Of a stretch of 64,000 bases of DNA, positions 1 through 11,957 are shown piece after piece. Both the position numbers and the translations under genes were made by a program. This stretch comes from Ulota crispa. Taxonomy: Eukaryota > Streptophyta > Bryopsida > Orthotrichales > Orthotrichaceae. The stretch's first letter is position 1, and the number at the start of each line of letters is the position of its first letter. Below the pieces are notes generated by a model. That model ran no database searches. It was given only the letters and a program-made list of their open reading frames with translations, and was not told where the DNA came from. Location: positions 4,880,188 through 4,944,187 of the forward strand of contig OY987249.1 of NCBI GenBank assembly GCA_963920765.1. The letters run 5' to 3'.

Positions 1-403
1 AAACTTCTGCCTTGCATGCCTCTAGAAACAAAAGAAAAGGCCTCCTCTACACTCTTAATATAGACTAGTGTGCTTGAATCCATAAGAAGCACCAAATTTG
101 ATGTTTGTGGATTTGGGCTTCCAATCATAGATTACGCCTCCATATATGCTTTCTAAACATGCTATCAGATAGGTTAGAAAGGCAAAACAACGACATTATT
201 TATAGAACTAATAAAAACCACTAAACCTTTCATATAATTTCCACTACTTACACATGTTTTTACAAGTAATTTCAATACAAAGCCTAACATAAACCTATCA
301 TAATCCACTACCCAATTTGCACCATAAATATGGTTAAGTTTAGAAGATTGTTACCAATTTTATTTCAAGAAATGAATGTAACTTTGACACTTGAACACAT
401 TTA
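1..403. other. AT-rich intergenic DNA
   Basis: No open reading frame, RNA motif or recognisable repeat end is seen. The stretch runs up to the TA target of the first miniature element. Confidence 0.5.
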
Positions 404-700
404 AGGTAGGAGCACCCATAAACATCAAACTAAGGGTTTTGAACATGATGACTATTAATAAACAACAAGAAAATTATAGGATACTATTAGGAACAAAAAA
501 AAAAGAGTATTAATTGGATATTCTAAGAATGAGTTGTGAATTTTTAAAGAGCAAACTGCCATTGCATCCATAACCAACATTGAGGTTTTATGTTCACATG
601 TTGTACATCCTTGTAATTACATCTATTAATTTCCACATATTTTTCAAGATTTCAGAGGTGACGGTTATGGGGACACTGATGCTTATGGGTGTTCCTACCT
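404..700 (+). mobile_element. TA-flanked MITE, family M1, copy 1
   Basis: The ends are inverted repeats, AGGTAGGAGCACCCATAA at the left and the matching TTATGGGTGTTCCTACCT at the right. Each end is flanked by a TA dinucleotide, the target duplication of Tc1/mariner (Stowaway-type) elements. The 297-bp interior has no coding potential. Copies lie at 19815, 53725 and, in the opposite orientation and heavily interrupted, 51471. Assignment to Tc1/mariner rests on the TA target, not on a transposase. Confidence 0.85.
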
Positions 701-811
701 TAGCACTTTACTTAGCCACTTGACCTCTTGCAATAACTTCATTTGGAACCACATGTCTTCACAAAAAGCGACACTCTCCATAAATCTTTCAGAAGTGCCA
801 ACCATTAGGAT

Positions 812-1241
812 AAAATTGAGCACTCCAAGAGCCCCCTCCAAAGTCTCAAAAAGGATCCCAAGATATGTATTTATTGCAACAAACAAATTACTAATCTCCT
901 ATTTTTGTTCACCCTTTGAGTTCAATGCAATCATGAAATATACATTGTTATGGCATCCCAATTGGACAAAGCCATGGGTACAAATGTACAATAAAACCTT
1001 AAATTATATTTTACTCTATTTGAATAGATGAGTGAAGTACTTCAATAATGACTAGTGAGTACATTTACATAATTTATGAGTGCAATGCTTTTTGTGTTGT
1101 TTTGGATTGTGCATGTGGTTAAGGTCCTTCATACAAGTGCAATAGATATGAATGATTTCTTTTGTACTCACACTAACATGCCTAGCCCCCGTATATTAGC
1201 TTGCTTTGTTAAAATTTGGGGTTCTTGGAGGGCTCAAATTT
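812..1241 (+). mobile_element. MITE-like repeat R3, copy 1
   Basis: The left end (GAGCACTCCAAGAGCCCC) and right end (GGGGTTCTTGGAGGGCTC) are imperfect inverted repeats. The same arrangement and interior recur at 54447-54918. No coding capacity is seen, and open frames across it are not conserved between the copies. The superfamily is not assigned. Confidence 0.7.
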
Positions 1242-1294
1242 TTCCTAATGACAGCATATATAAGGGGCAATTCACCCTACATCCTCATCCCCAA

Positions 1295-1509
1295 CATAAC
1301 ATTTAGTACCACTAGTAAAGGCTGCCCTCCCTCTAAGAGAATGGTGTGGAATATTTCACACCATCCCATCCACTTGGATGAAATGGTGTGGAATATTCCA
1401 CACCCTTCTTTAGCTATGGGGACACTTGGTTGAATTTGTCAGAGTTTATGAAAAGGAGGCTTAGTTTAGTACACACACGTTGAGGGGGCCAGACGTGTTA
1501 AAAAAAATT

Positions 1510-1565
<56 letters not shown>

Positions 1566-1636
1566 CAAGATGAAGTTTGTGGATGATACTTGAAAAGAGG
1601 GAAAGACAGCCTCTCTTCATGCTACTGAATGTTATG
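1295..1636 (+). mobile_element. MITE R4, copy 1, with a TA microsatellite
   Basis: It starts CATAACATTTAGTA and ends with a degraded inverted copy (GCTACTGAATGTTATG). The paralogue at 43983-44263 keeps both ends nearly perfect. The copies share the internal GGTGTGGAATATTCCACAC palindrome. Where this copy has a long TA run, the other has an A-rich AAATA-type run, so the microsatellite grew or changed after the copies separated. Confidence 0.75.
1513..1562. repeat. (TA)n microsatellite
   Basis: About 25 uninterrupted TA units inside the R4 element. Confidence 0.95.
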
Positions 1637-1639
1637 GAG

Positions 1640-2266
1640 TTCCACTCAAACATAAGAGTCTCATTAGTTGAGAGATCAAATTTAGGACCTAACAATTTAT
1701 ACTATATCCCTTGCACTGGGACTACTACCTAAAATTGGCCATTTTTTCTTGAAGCCTAGCTATAGAATATTATACTATAAACATAGAAAATATTTAGTGC
1801 ATGTAAGTGAAGAACGGATTAAAAAATGGGAAATGTTCAATATTTGTTGGTAAAGCTCAAAGATCCTTTAGAATGTTACTCAAGTATTGCAATACTCAGC
1901 AATACCTATATAGTAGCAAATTATTGGAAGTGTTTGGACCAAGAAGGTGGGACTTTGCTCAATAGTTGAGTGCAACAAAAATGGAGATCCAACGTCAAAA
2001 CCAAGTTGTACTTTTTTTGCTTCAAAACATTAAAAGCTTAATTTGATATTTCTTTTCACTCTTTACAACTTAATGCAATTGGTACCTAACATTGAGTTGG
2101 GACTAGCAAAGTCAAAAAAGGGAACCAAGGAATTTGTTTTGGTTTCATTTTGTTGGTCAAGCTACTAGCAACCTAGACTGTAGACAAAATCTCCATGTCT
2201 GCACATTTATCCATAAGATTTAATTGATTTTATAGTAAGTTTCATACACATTATTGGACACCCAGT
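1640..2266. other. AT-rich DNA, nothing recognised
   Basis: No supportable gene or repeat end is seen between R4 and the CACTA-type element. Confidence 0.45.
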
Positions 2267-2394
2267 CACTACAAGAAAAACATGGATAAATTTACAAAAA
2301 GTTGACAAAAATTGTGACCTAATCTACAATAATGTAAATTAGGTCACAATTTTTGTCAACTTTTTGTAGATTTGTTCATGTTTTTCTTGTAGTG
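2267..2394. mobile_element. 128-bp palindromic CACTA-type MITE
   Basis: It begins CACTACAAGAAAAACATG and ends with the inverse (CATGTTTTTCTTGTAGTG). The arms are complementary almost to the centre, so the whole element can fold into one hairpin. A perfect AGT is present on both sides, the 3-bp target duplication expected for CACTA (En/Spm-type) elements. There is no coding capacity. Confidence 0.9.
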
Positions 2395-3313
2395 AGTGTT
2401 CTTTTGAGAGAGGTTTGACAATTTTATTTATTTTTCCACTAAATTTCTTTAGTATCAATCCCTAAAATTGTAAGAGGAGGGGGGTTGAAGCACATAGATT
2501 TGGAGCTTTTGAGGCAAAATAATTTATGGCTTCTGAGAATTTAAATTTTTTTATAGAGGGTTTGCTTAATTGCAAGTTTTCCTTTTCTTTATTTTCCATC
2601 CCAAAATGAACTAATTCAAAATCTTGCACAAAAATCATGAACCACCCTATGCTCAAACATGTCACATGGTTGAAAAGTTAGATAAAGATGTCTTTCTGAG
2701 CATATTTGGATGCACTTCATTCATAGTGTATGAAATTGTTCATTATCCACATTATGAAACCATTGCACTTGTAGAGGTGGTTCAAACTACGTCACATGTC
2801 CCACATCCCATTGAACTCTCATAATCCAATTAGTTGAGAGCTAAAACTTGGGATTTGGTTTTTTTCACTATGACCTACGTCCTAGTTCACTGCATTTTCC
2901 CTACATGGTAGTCCTTTTTGAAAGTTTTGGTGCTAAGATGGTCAAACTTCACTTATAGTTTGGGTTAACCATTTTGTTACACCAAACTTCAACTCAAGTC
3001 TCACCAATCTTCTTGCATAAAATATTCATGGTTTTTGTTAATACTCCTTTTTGCCCTTAATAACCCAATGAAATTGAAATCTTGCTTTGGGGTAGGATTT
3101 GCTCATATAGGACATGGGGCGTAGTGTGAACCACCACTTAACATTAGCCAATGTCAAGATGAAGTACACTAATCATTGCATGTAGGTTGCCTCAACAATT
3201 AGGTTGCCTTACACTAAAAGTTACCTCATGACTCATTGCTTAGTTGTACTTGGAGGCACATGCAACTCTTTTTATACTAAGATTTCATATGGTTTTCAAC
3301 CTAAATGATGCTA
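2395..3313. other. AT-rich dispersed repeat debris
   Basis: No gene is supported. About 3170-3290 (GGTTGCCTTACACT, ATGACTCATTGCTTA) recurs in inverted orientation near 7315-7420. About 2740-2820 resembles 43870-43950. These are dispersed repeat fragments whose ends I could not define. Confidence 0.4.
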
Positions 3314-3923
3314 AGGTAGGAGGCTCAAATTCAAAGCGGGCATTTTGAATGGACCATGTAGAGCCTCCAAAAACAATGCACAAAGATTCTTAAATGGGTC
3401 ACATTTTCTATGTTCAAAAATTGTACATGTGCATATATTGTTTTAGTAGCTTAAGAGAGTGACATGAGCCATTCTTGAGTGTGCATGTTGGTCATAATTG
3501 TGTTCAGAGTTTTCTTTCAGTAAAACATAAATATATGTCATACTAAAATAAATAAAAGCTTATTTTCAATCATAACTTGAGTACTAGAATGTGGAATGGG
3601 TGCTTGCACGCTCTAATGGACTTAGTTGATGAGCATCCTTAGCTTTGTGGTGGTTGATTTTAGGACTCACGTGCTCCATTTACAAGTCGCCTTTGCATAA
3701 GGAATGCTACCACCTATGATTAAGAATAACTACCTATGCATCATTTGCTTTGATAAATTATAGTTGATTCATACTAACTCAAAAAAAAAATTCAAATTAA
3801 ATGGCCACAAAACTATCTCTACTTTGGCTTTCTACCATAAATATATCCATCTTACCAAGCTACCATGATTTTTCCACAAAAGTGCACTTTCCCTTAGATG
3901 GTCCATTCACAAGCCTCCTACCT
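3314..3923 (+). mobile_element. TA-flanked element with AGGTAGGAGGCT ends
   Basis: The left end AGGTAGGAGGCTC and right end AGCCTCCTACCT form an inverted repeat, each flanked by TA. The first eight bases match family M1, but the rest differs. Elements at 26258 and 41802 share the AGGTAGGAGG end. At 610 bp it has no coding capacity. Confidence 0.75.
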
Positions 3924-4180
3924 TAGTTTGTTTTTCGACAACGTTGTTGTTGATGCCAAGTCCTTATCGTTCATAATTTTTTATAATTACAGTAGTTATT
4001 GATGAAAATTATTATAATATTGGTACGTACTATTATAGTGAACAAATTTTAATAAATTATTGCAGGGCAATCTAAATGCACTATTTAGTGTAAAGAATGT
4101 TCACCCACAAGGTTCCCCTAGTGTGAATGGCCCCTCAGCAGCACATACAAATGCTACAGAGTACGGCGGAAGCATGATAT

Positions 4181-4700
4181 TTTTTTTAGGCTTTAAAAAG
4201 TTAGAAAGCTACAAAAAAAAATTCAAGTTTCAAGTTTGTATAAAAAATGAAGAAAAAATAGCGTCTTGGTGCCAAATGTTGTTCAAAGTTCCAAATCTAA
4301 ATGCCTCCTATGCATTTAAAAAAAAGAATATGTTGTTATTTGTAGCCAGTCAATTAGGAACTTAGGCAGAGAAACAAAGTGATATTCAAATCGTGCAGAG
4401 TTGTATTATTTGAAAATCAAGCCGCCCTTAAGATTATTTGAGATAATGTCACTTTTGTTATAATTTTTGGGTTTTCTAACCCATGTTTTCAAAAAGTTCA
4501 TGCTTGCGACACCGATTTTTGATTTTAGAAAAATTTGGTTACTTTCAGCAAGCTCAAAGTTTAAAAAATTGCATCCTAATTTTGCTCTTAAAAAATCTTA
4601 TGTAACCATATCTGCACCACTAAAATTTGCCATATGGCCTGAGAAGCTGCCAATCCAAAACCCAAACAAAAAAACCCTGGGCGGAAGTGATACTTCGAAT
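4181..4700 (+). repeat. Dispersed repeat R5, copy 1
   Basis: The stretch from GGCTTTAAAAAG through the AAATTTGCCATATGGCCTGA area is diverged but collinear with 34444-34960. Shared landmarks include GTCAATTAGGAACTTAGGCA and the AAGAATATGTTGTT block. The boundaries are approximate and no terminal repeats were identified. Confidence 0.6.
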
Positions 4701-4733
4701 ACGCCACGTCAGCAACAAAGTTTAGTATGAGCT

Positions 4734-5045
4734 TTGAAGTACGATGGGGCAGGGTACCGCAGCAGTAACTGTACAGTACAGTACTATACAGAACTGGTGA
4801 ATAGACGACAGGGAGAATGTATGTCAGGCATCGCCTCCGCTAAGTGCGCCTTGCCTCCTGCCTTGTCTCCCTGTCTCCTTAACAGACGACAATCTTGGCA
4901 CCCGCGGCTCCCCTCGCCTCTGATGGACCAGGTCCAGTGCACACGCCATCGGCCATCCTCATTTATCCGGCAGGTCCGGCACCCCCGGGGTCCGTTTTTA
5001 TTGGTCTCTTTTTTTAAGTGTTTTTTATTCGGTGTTGCTGGGTAG
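4734..5045 (+). other. GC-rich islet, unassigned
   Basis: About 300 bp with much higher GC than its surroundings, including a self-complementary GTACAGTACAGTAC-type tract near 4775. A 103-codon frame stays open across it, but its composition is low-complexity Pro/Ser/Arg/Cys and matches no family I recognise. It may be a remnant of single-copy DNA or a GC-rich repeat fragment. Confidence 0.3.
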
Positions 5046-5240
5046 ACTGTAGAGTACAGATCATTACGTTGACTATGAAGTTCCTCAATTAGAAGTCAAT
5101 TCAAAAATGGCCTTAAATGTATGAAATTCTTCAGAAACCCCGGTTCTTTTATTATCAATGTTGACCCAGTGTTGGTCCCCCATACTTTTACAAAGTGTTT
5201 TTTTTGCATCCCACCAAGAAGAAGAAGGTTAACCCTTTAA

Positions 5241-6170
5241 CCCGTAAAGGACCGTTGTTCCTTCGGGTGATAATTGGGATTTTGGGCATGTATCTATGAC
5301 TAAACTACCTTATGTAATTTTTTGAAACTTTTTGGAAGATGAGGAATTCAAAAATCTATGTGGGCATCTAATTTTTTCCTCATTCAAACATTCGACAAAG
5401 AAATTATGCAAGAATTTCTGCTGCACAAGGGAGAGAGGGCAATCCGGGCAGCCCAAAAACTTTTTTAAATTTTATATATTTTTAAAATAAAAATCTGAAA
5501 TTGGTTCTTTAGATTTTTTTAATGTGTGGGAAGCTTTGAATCATTCCATTTCAATCAATGAAATGAAAGTTATGAGATGTTTTAATGTGTGGGCAAGTAC
5601 AAATCCTCTACTCTAAAATAAACTATGAAGTCCTTTATTTTCCACAATGTTCAATATTTTGGAAAAAAACCCAAACCTAAGGAAGTAGACTATTTATTAC
5701 AACATTATAGCTGATGAGATTTGCAATTTTCATTTCAAATAATTAAATTCTTAACAATTTAGTGATTTGACTCATTCTCTACATCTTCTTACTTACTATT
5801 TTTTCCCATGTCTTGTATAGTTCCAATTTATTTGAAAATTCTCTCACACATTCCTAACTTGGTCTTCTACATGGAAAAAATAAACCTCAACTTTGTATAG
5901 AGCAATTTTTTTCATGTAAGAGTGGTCAAAGGCTTCTAAATTTTTTGGACAGCACGGAGAAAATTCTTTTTTTTCATTTCAGATGTAAATATCTCCCTCC
6001 TCTCCATCTAGAATGACTTGATTTTTTCCCACAAGTACCTCTTCTAGTCTAAGGCAAGATCCTATGGTTGGATTCCCAAAAAAAAAAAAAAAAACCTATC
6101 TTCTTACTCATCCCCCAGAAGTGGTAGTTTTCAGTGATTTTGATAGAAAAAGGGCTTGGTCCTTTAGGGG
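5241..6170 (+). mobile_element. TTAA-flanked non-autonomous element P1 (piggyBac-like)
   Basis: The outer ends are CCCGTAAAGGACC and GGTCCTTTAGGGG, with TTAA immediately outside both. TTAA targets and termini beginning CCC are the signature of piggyBac elements. At 930 bp it holds no transposase. Internal landmarks such as GAATCATTC...GATGAAAGTTATGAG recur in P2-P6. Confidence 0.8.
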
Positions 6171-6362
6171 TTAATGTCAAAGGGTTCCAAAGCTTCACTG
6201 ATTATTGCATTTAAGTTGCTCCCACATTAATTTATGGCTATGCAAATATTTAGTGTTGCTACAGTAATTTTATTTTGAAATTATTGCAACAAATAAGTTT
6301 TAACAAGCTTGGCAACAACAACGGAGTTGCGTAAAAACTAATTAGCAGCATTCAAGTCTTAT

Positions 6363-7306
6363 CCTCAAAAGGACCAAGCCCTTTTTTCTTTGAAAATCAC
6401 TAAAAACTGCCACTTTTGGGGGAATGAGTAGATACGTAGGAATAAAAGTTTTTTAGAAATTCAACAATAAGATCTTGCCCTAGACTATGGGAGGTACTTG
6501 TGGGAATTTTTTTTAGCTCATTCTAGAAGTAGAGGAGTGAGATGTTAACATCTGAAAAGAAAAAAAAAAGTTTTTTCTTGCTGCCCAAAAATTTCAGAAA
6601 CCTTTGACGGCTCCTATATCAAAAAAATTGCTCTACACAAAGTTGAGGTTTATTTTTTCTATGTAGAAGACCAAGCTAGTTACATGTAGGAAAATTCTCA
6701 AATGAATTGGAGGTGTGGATCATACTTTGTAAAATCCTGCAATGTTGTAAGGCCATGAAATTTGCATATACACTAAGCAAAGTTGGAGAATTTATGTGAA
6801 ATTCAGAAATTTGAATTAATTTGATCCAAATGGTGAAAATCAAGGAATCTTAGTCTACTACAACTTGAAAAAAAAAAAGTCAAAAAGAAAATACACAAAG
6901 AGCTCAAAAAAGGAAAGCAACAAACTTTACAAGGGGCAAAAAGAATGGAGGTTTGGGAGTCTCATACCTACCCGCAAACTAAAACTTCTCATAACTTTCA
7001 TCTCATCAATCAAAATTGAATGATTAAATTTTTTCACATATGTAATAATCTAAAGAATGAATTTCAGATTTTTATTTTTTTTAAATGAAAATTTGAATTT
7101 TTTTTGGGCTGCCCACCTTCCTCTTTTTCAGAAATTCATGCATAAATTCTTCAATAAATGTCGGAATGAAGAAAAAATTAGATGCCCATGAAGATCTTTG
7201 AAATCCCTACCTTCAATAAAAGTTTCAAAAAATCACAAATAAATTAGCTATAGGTACATGCCCAAAATCTATTTGTCCCCCGAGGGGATAGTTGGTCTTT
7301 TAGGGG
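6363..7306 (-). mobile_element. TTAA-type element P2, inverted orientation
   Basis: This is the same family as P1, reversed: the AAAGGACCAAGCCC end is at the left and the ATAGTTGGTCTTTTAGGGG end at the right, next to an intact TTAA at 7307-7310. The left TTAA is degraded. Only about 190 bp separates it from P1, so the two lie as an inverted pair. Confidence 0.75.
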
Positions 7307-7530
7307 TTAACTATGTGAAATCCAAGTATCTTGAGAGTTGCATGCGCCTCCAAGTGGCCAAGTGATGAGTCATGATGTAACTTACTAGGGTAAGGCAACC
7401 TAAATACAACATTTAGTGTAGTGCATTTGGTGACCACACATGCCATGTGAGACAATTAAGGATTAACTGGAGCTAAACAATCGTGAATGAAGTGTTTGTT
7501 GAGAATAGTTCAACTTATTTAATCCTAAAT

Positions 7531-8211
7531 GGGTGATTGCAAGAAACACTTGTACTATTTTCTATCCCCTTCACCTCATGCATGTGGTTTTTGGCTCCTA
7601 TCTTTTGCGTACCAAGTCATTTTGACGTGGAATTTTAGAGTAATGTCACTTCAAAGTTATAGGTGTTCAATAACTTTTGCGTTTTTTTAAAATTATTTTA
7701 CCATTTTTAAACAACCTCTAAATAGTTGTCTACCTTGGTCATTTTGGGGGTTTTTAGTACTATTTTGGGTCCGAAAGGCAAATCCTGTGCCACAAATCAA
7801 AGAAGTTGTTTATCATAAAGCATTACATGGATGTCTAGTGGGCATCCATTCTCCCTATATTGGTGAAATAAAAAAAAAATCCTCCAAAAACCACTTGCAT
7901 CATGTGAAGCTACTCAAAGAGATAAAAATGGTTTTTTTTTTTTTTTTTTGAATTTTTTTACTATTTTCTAAAAAGCAAAAAGGAAATTGTCTTTTTGTTG
8001 GTAATTTTTGTCCCTCTATTTTTGTGCGTAGCTTTTAGAATAAATTTTTTCTAGGTTTGAATTTTCACAAGTATGCTATAAGTGCTTTACAAATTTTCCA
8101 TATTTTATTTTATTTTTAGAAAATTTATTTCAAAAGCTCATAGTACCACCTAGTACTCCTAGTTTTAAGGGTGTTTGAGACAAAACCATGAAGTGTTTCT
8201 TGCAACTACCC
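7531..8211 (+). mobile_element. 681-bp element with GGGTGATTGCAAG termini
   Basis: The left end GGGTGATTGCAAGAAACACTT is matched by the right end AAGTGTTTCTTGCAACTACCC. AAAT lies outside both ends and may be a short target duplication. The left third has a diverged relative at 13281-13620. There is no coding capacity. The superfamily is not assigned. Confidence 0.75.
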
Positions 8212-8269
8212 AAATGTCAAGGCAGACTAAAGACGTTTGCTACGCATACCAAAAAATGCTTTGTGTAAT

Positions 8270-8535
8270 AATTTTCTTTTCTTTTCATCTATTTCTTTTT
8301 TCAAAAATGATCATAAACACATGATCAATTGTGGAAGGTAAAAAAGTACCTCATTAAATGCACTCATATTTTTTGGTAACCCAAATTGTGAGAAGATTCA
8401 AAGACACAATCTTAGGTGTCATGCTATCATTTTCACAATTTTTAGGAGGGCACCATGCATTATTAACTCTTACAACTTTTGGAAACTATAATGGGTGGGC
8501 ACTTGCCACACCACTGTAGAATATTGTAGAGAGGT
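8270..8535 (+). repeat. Dispersed repeat R2, copy 1
   Basis: Collinear with 25995-26530 and 50995-51305. Shared landmarks include ACCTCATTAAATGCACTCAT, GTGAGAAGATTCA and GCACCATGCATTATT. This copy has an uninterrupted CACTGTAGAATATTGTAG, the empty-site counterpart of the element inserted at 26258. Confidence 0.7.
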
Positions 8536-9562
8536 TTGTTGCAGGAACCAACCCAATGTCTAGGGATTAAGCCTCATGGATCTAAACAAAAAAACTCCAT
8601 ATTTGATGCCTCCATTAGGAAGTAAACTCTCAAAAATCAACGTATTTGTTCCACCAAGAAATCCTCAAGTTCCCATGTGCCTTAGGGTTCTCATGCAACT
8701 TAGGTCCCCTTGTGAGCTAAGTCCTCATGTGAGACACGATCGCTCAATCTCACCATAATTGGGTGTGCCATGGTGATAAGTACCTTGCCAACACCAAGTT
8801 CTAATTCATGACCACCATATTGCACCATGACATGGGGCTCTTTAGAAAGCAACAAAGAAAAAATCAATAGTTGTTATTGAGGTTTTTCTTGTATGGATCC
8901 GAAGGACAAATTTGTTGTAAATTTGAGAACATTTCTTCAGTTTTTCTTCTAGTCTTATCACCTACTAGAACAAGATTTTATTTTTTATTCCATGTGGACA
9001 AGTCTACAAGAAATAAACATAGCTTTATTATAAAGTTTCAACATAAACAATAAAGCAACAATCCTAACGCCCATGAAATGGATTGAAGAAACATTAGGAA
9101 GGATTTGGACCCAAGGGAGGGTCCCTAAACCATAAATCTACAAGAGCTTTGGGAATACTGCCACATGAGTAGTCTAATAGCATTCTCTGCTGATTGCCTA
9201 AATGCCATGTTAGCTCATAATATTTAATTAGTTTTTAAATAAAAAACCTTTTTTCAAAAAAAATCTAAATTTTTCTTAATTTTTTCTAAGACTTATTTTT
9301 TAAAATATTTAAAAAAAATTTACTAAATTTTTTTGACGGCCGTTCCCAACTTGGTTGTTCCTCAAAACTTGTGGCCCTATCAAGAGTGCAAATCCCTCCT
9401 AATGGACAAAGGCCAATATAAATTAAAATTGTCTTTTCCAACAAAATAAAAAAGTAGATTGCAATGCCAAAATGTAACATCATCAATTGGATGTTGTGTG
9501 CCTATTTACAAATTTAATTGGAGAAATACCTTTCCCTGTAAGTCTGGACAATTCTTGCACAA
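8536..9562. other. AT-rich DNA, nothing recognised
   Basis: No gene, RNA or defined repeat. Short open frames here show no family resemblance. Confidence 0.4.
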
Positions 9563-10279
9563 CCCCTAAAGGACCAAGCCCCTTTTTGGGAGACAAATGG
9601 GATTTTGGGTATGTACCTATGGCTAAATTACTTTGCATATTTTTTTGAAAATTTTATGGATGACGAGGAATTCAAAGATTTACGTGGGCATCCGATTTTT
9701 TCTTCATTGACATTTATTGAAGAAGTTCAAAATGAATTTTTGGAAAACGGACAAGATTGGGCAGCCCAAAAAATTCTTTAAAATTTTCATTTAAAAAAAA
9801 TAAAAATATGGAAAAGGTTCTTTAGACTTATATATACACAGGGAGCTTTGAATCATTCAATTTTCATTGATGAGATGAAAGTTATGAGAAGTTGGAGTTT
9901 TTGGATATGTATAGTTTCTCTCAAAACCACACCTACCCGCAAACAAAAACTTCTCATAACTTTCATCTCATCAATGAAAATTGAATGATTCAAAGCTCCC
10001 TATGTACATATAAGTCTAAAGAACCTATTTCATATTCTTATTTTTATAAATGCAATTTTTAAAGAAGTTTTTGGGCTGCCCAATCTTGCATGTTTTCTAG
10101 AAATCCATTTTTAACTTCTTCAATAAATGTCAAAATGAAGAAAAATTTAGATGCCCACGTAGATACTTGAATTCCACACCTTGAATGAAATTTTCAAAAA
10201 ATTACAAAAAGTAGATTAGCTATAGGTACATGCCCAAAATCCATTTGTCCCTCAAGGGGACAGTTGGTCCTTTAAGGGA
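9563..10279. mobile_element. TTAA-type element P3, inverted duplication
   Basis: Both ends derive from the same half of the P family. The left arm (CCTAAAGGACCAAGCCCC, then TGGGATTTTGGGTATGTACC) is mirrored on the right (GGTACATGCCCAAAATCC, then GTTGGTCCTTTAAGGG), with the centre near 9905-9945. The usual other half is absent. The flanking TTAA motifs are degraded. Confidence 0.75.
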
Positions 10280-10770
10280 TAATGTAGCTCCATAAGTTTA
10301 GCCACGACCAACGCCTTATATGGAGAATTGATAAGAAAAGAATGTTCATAGTAGATGCAACAATTGTGTACTATCATGAAAATCGATAATTTTGTTATCC
10401 ATTTCATACATATTGTTTCTTCAAATGACATGCAATTGTGGTTCTAAGAGATTCTTCAATGCTACACTCAATAAGGCTCAATTAGAAGAAGTGATGAATG
10501 CGGGCATTGGAAGTTAGGAATGTTGATCCAACACAGATGCACTACTTGCTTTTATGGTCATGTGCGTTGCAAATTTTGTCTCACACTTGAAATATTTTTT
10601 GTATTTTTCGAAGTTATATGTTGCACAAGAAGGCATTGTCAATGGAGGAATTCAAGGTGTGTTAAGAAATATTTCTATTTTGAGTAAAGAAGAGTGATCT
10701 GTCATAGTGACAAAAAATACCATTTTTGTTCTTTTTATTGCCTTTGTATAGTGGAAAATGCTACATTGTG
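10280..10770. other. AT-rich DNA, nothing recognised
   Basis: No supportable feature is seen between the two repeats. Confidence 0.4.
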
Positions 10771-10986
10771 AGCAGGGATTCGTTAGTCGTGAGCCTAGTT
10801 ATTTTGTCAAGATACTAAATTTCACTTCTAACTATGTACATGGGGCTCTTTAATTATGCACTTTGAACTTTCCTCTCTTGAATAACTTGAAAAATTTGCT
10901 TATTTTTTGATTTTTTCATTGATTTTGAGCTCAATTTTGGTTCCACTCACAAATTTTTTGGCTCACTGCTTACAGCTCACCATTTT
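10771..10986 (+). repeat. Dispersed MITE-like repeat R6, copy 1
   Basis: A block of about 215 bp opens TGTGAGCAGGGATTCG and ends in a loosely inverted GCTTACAGCTCACCA. It recurs at 17995-18215, inverted at 55755-55990, and split across 51338-51468 and 52908-53006. There is no coding capacity. Confidence 0.65.
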
Positions 10987-11037
10987 ACTCTCAAAAAATA
11001 TTGTTGTTCCCTTTATGTTGAAGCCCAATACAATTGA

Positions 11038-11953
11038 CCCCTAAAGGATCATTGTTCATTCAGAGGACAAATGGGATTTCGGGCATGTACCTATGGCTAA
11101 ACTACTTTGCGTGATTTTCTGAAACTTTTACTGAAGGTGAGGAATTCAAAGATCTACATGGGAATGTAATTTTTTCTTCATTCCAACATTTATTGAAGAA
11201 GTTATGCATGAAAACCTAGAAAATGCTGCTCCCTAGGCAGCCAAAAACTTCTTAAAAATTTCATTTTTTTCAAATAAGATTCTATAATAGGTTCTTTAGA
11301 CTTATATAGATGTGGGGAGCTTTGAATCATTCAATTTTGATTGATGAGATGAAAGTTATGAGGAATTTTGTTTACGGGCAGTTCTAGATTCTCTACTCTA
11401 AAATAAACTTTGAAGTCCTTTATTTTACTCAATTTTCATTCTTTTGGAAAAAAAAAATAGAAGGATGCATATCGTTTATCACAACATTATAGCTGTTGGG
11501 ATTTGCATTTTTCATTTTTATAATTAAATTCTTAACAATTTAGTGTTTTGACACATTCTCTACTTCTTTTTACTTACTATTTTTTCCCATGTGTTGTATA
11601 GTTCCAATTGATTTGAAAATTCTCCCGCACATACCTAACTTGGTCTCCTACATGGGAAAAGTAAACCTCAATTTTGTATAGAGTAATTTTTTTGATCTAA
11701 GAGTGGTCAAAGCCTTCTGAAATTTCTGGGCAGCAGCAAAAAGAACTTTTTCTGCAATTCAGATGTAAATATCTCACTCATTTTTATGTAGATTGAGATG
11801 ATTTTTTTACCACTTGTACCTCTTGTAGTTTCCTATAAGATCTTATGGCTGAATTCTTGTAAAAACTTTTTTTTCTTACCATTGTACTTGCTTCCTCAAA
11901 AGTGGCAGTTTTTTGTGTTTTTTGCAAAAAAAAATGGCTTGGTCCTTTAGGTG
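11038..11953 (+). mobile_element. TTAA-type element P4
   Basis: The left end CCCCTAAAGGATCATTG follows TTGA (degraded TTAA). The right end GGCTTGGTCCTTTAGGTG precedes an intact TTAA. The interior is collinear with P1. Confidence 0.75.
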
Positions 11954-11957
11954 TTAA

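Noticed and set aside
2267-2394. Rho-independent terminator or riboswitch-like hairpin
   Set aside because: The perfect palindrome has CACTA termini and an AGT target duplication, which explain it as a transposon.
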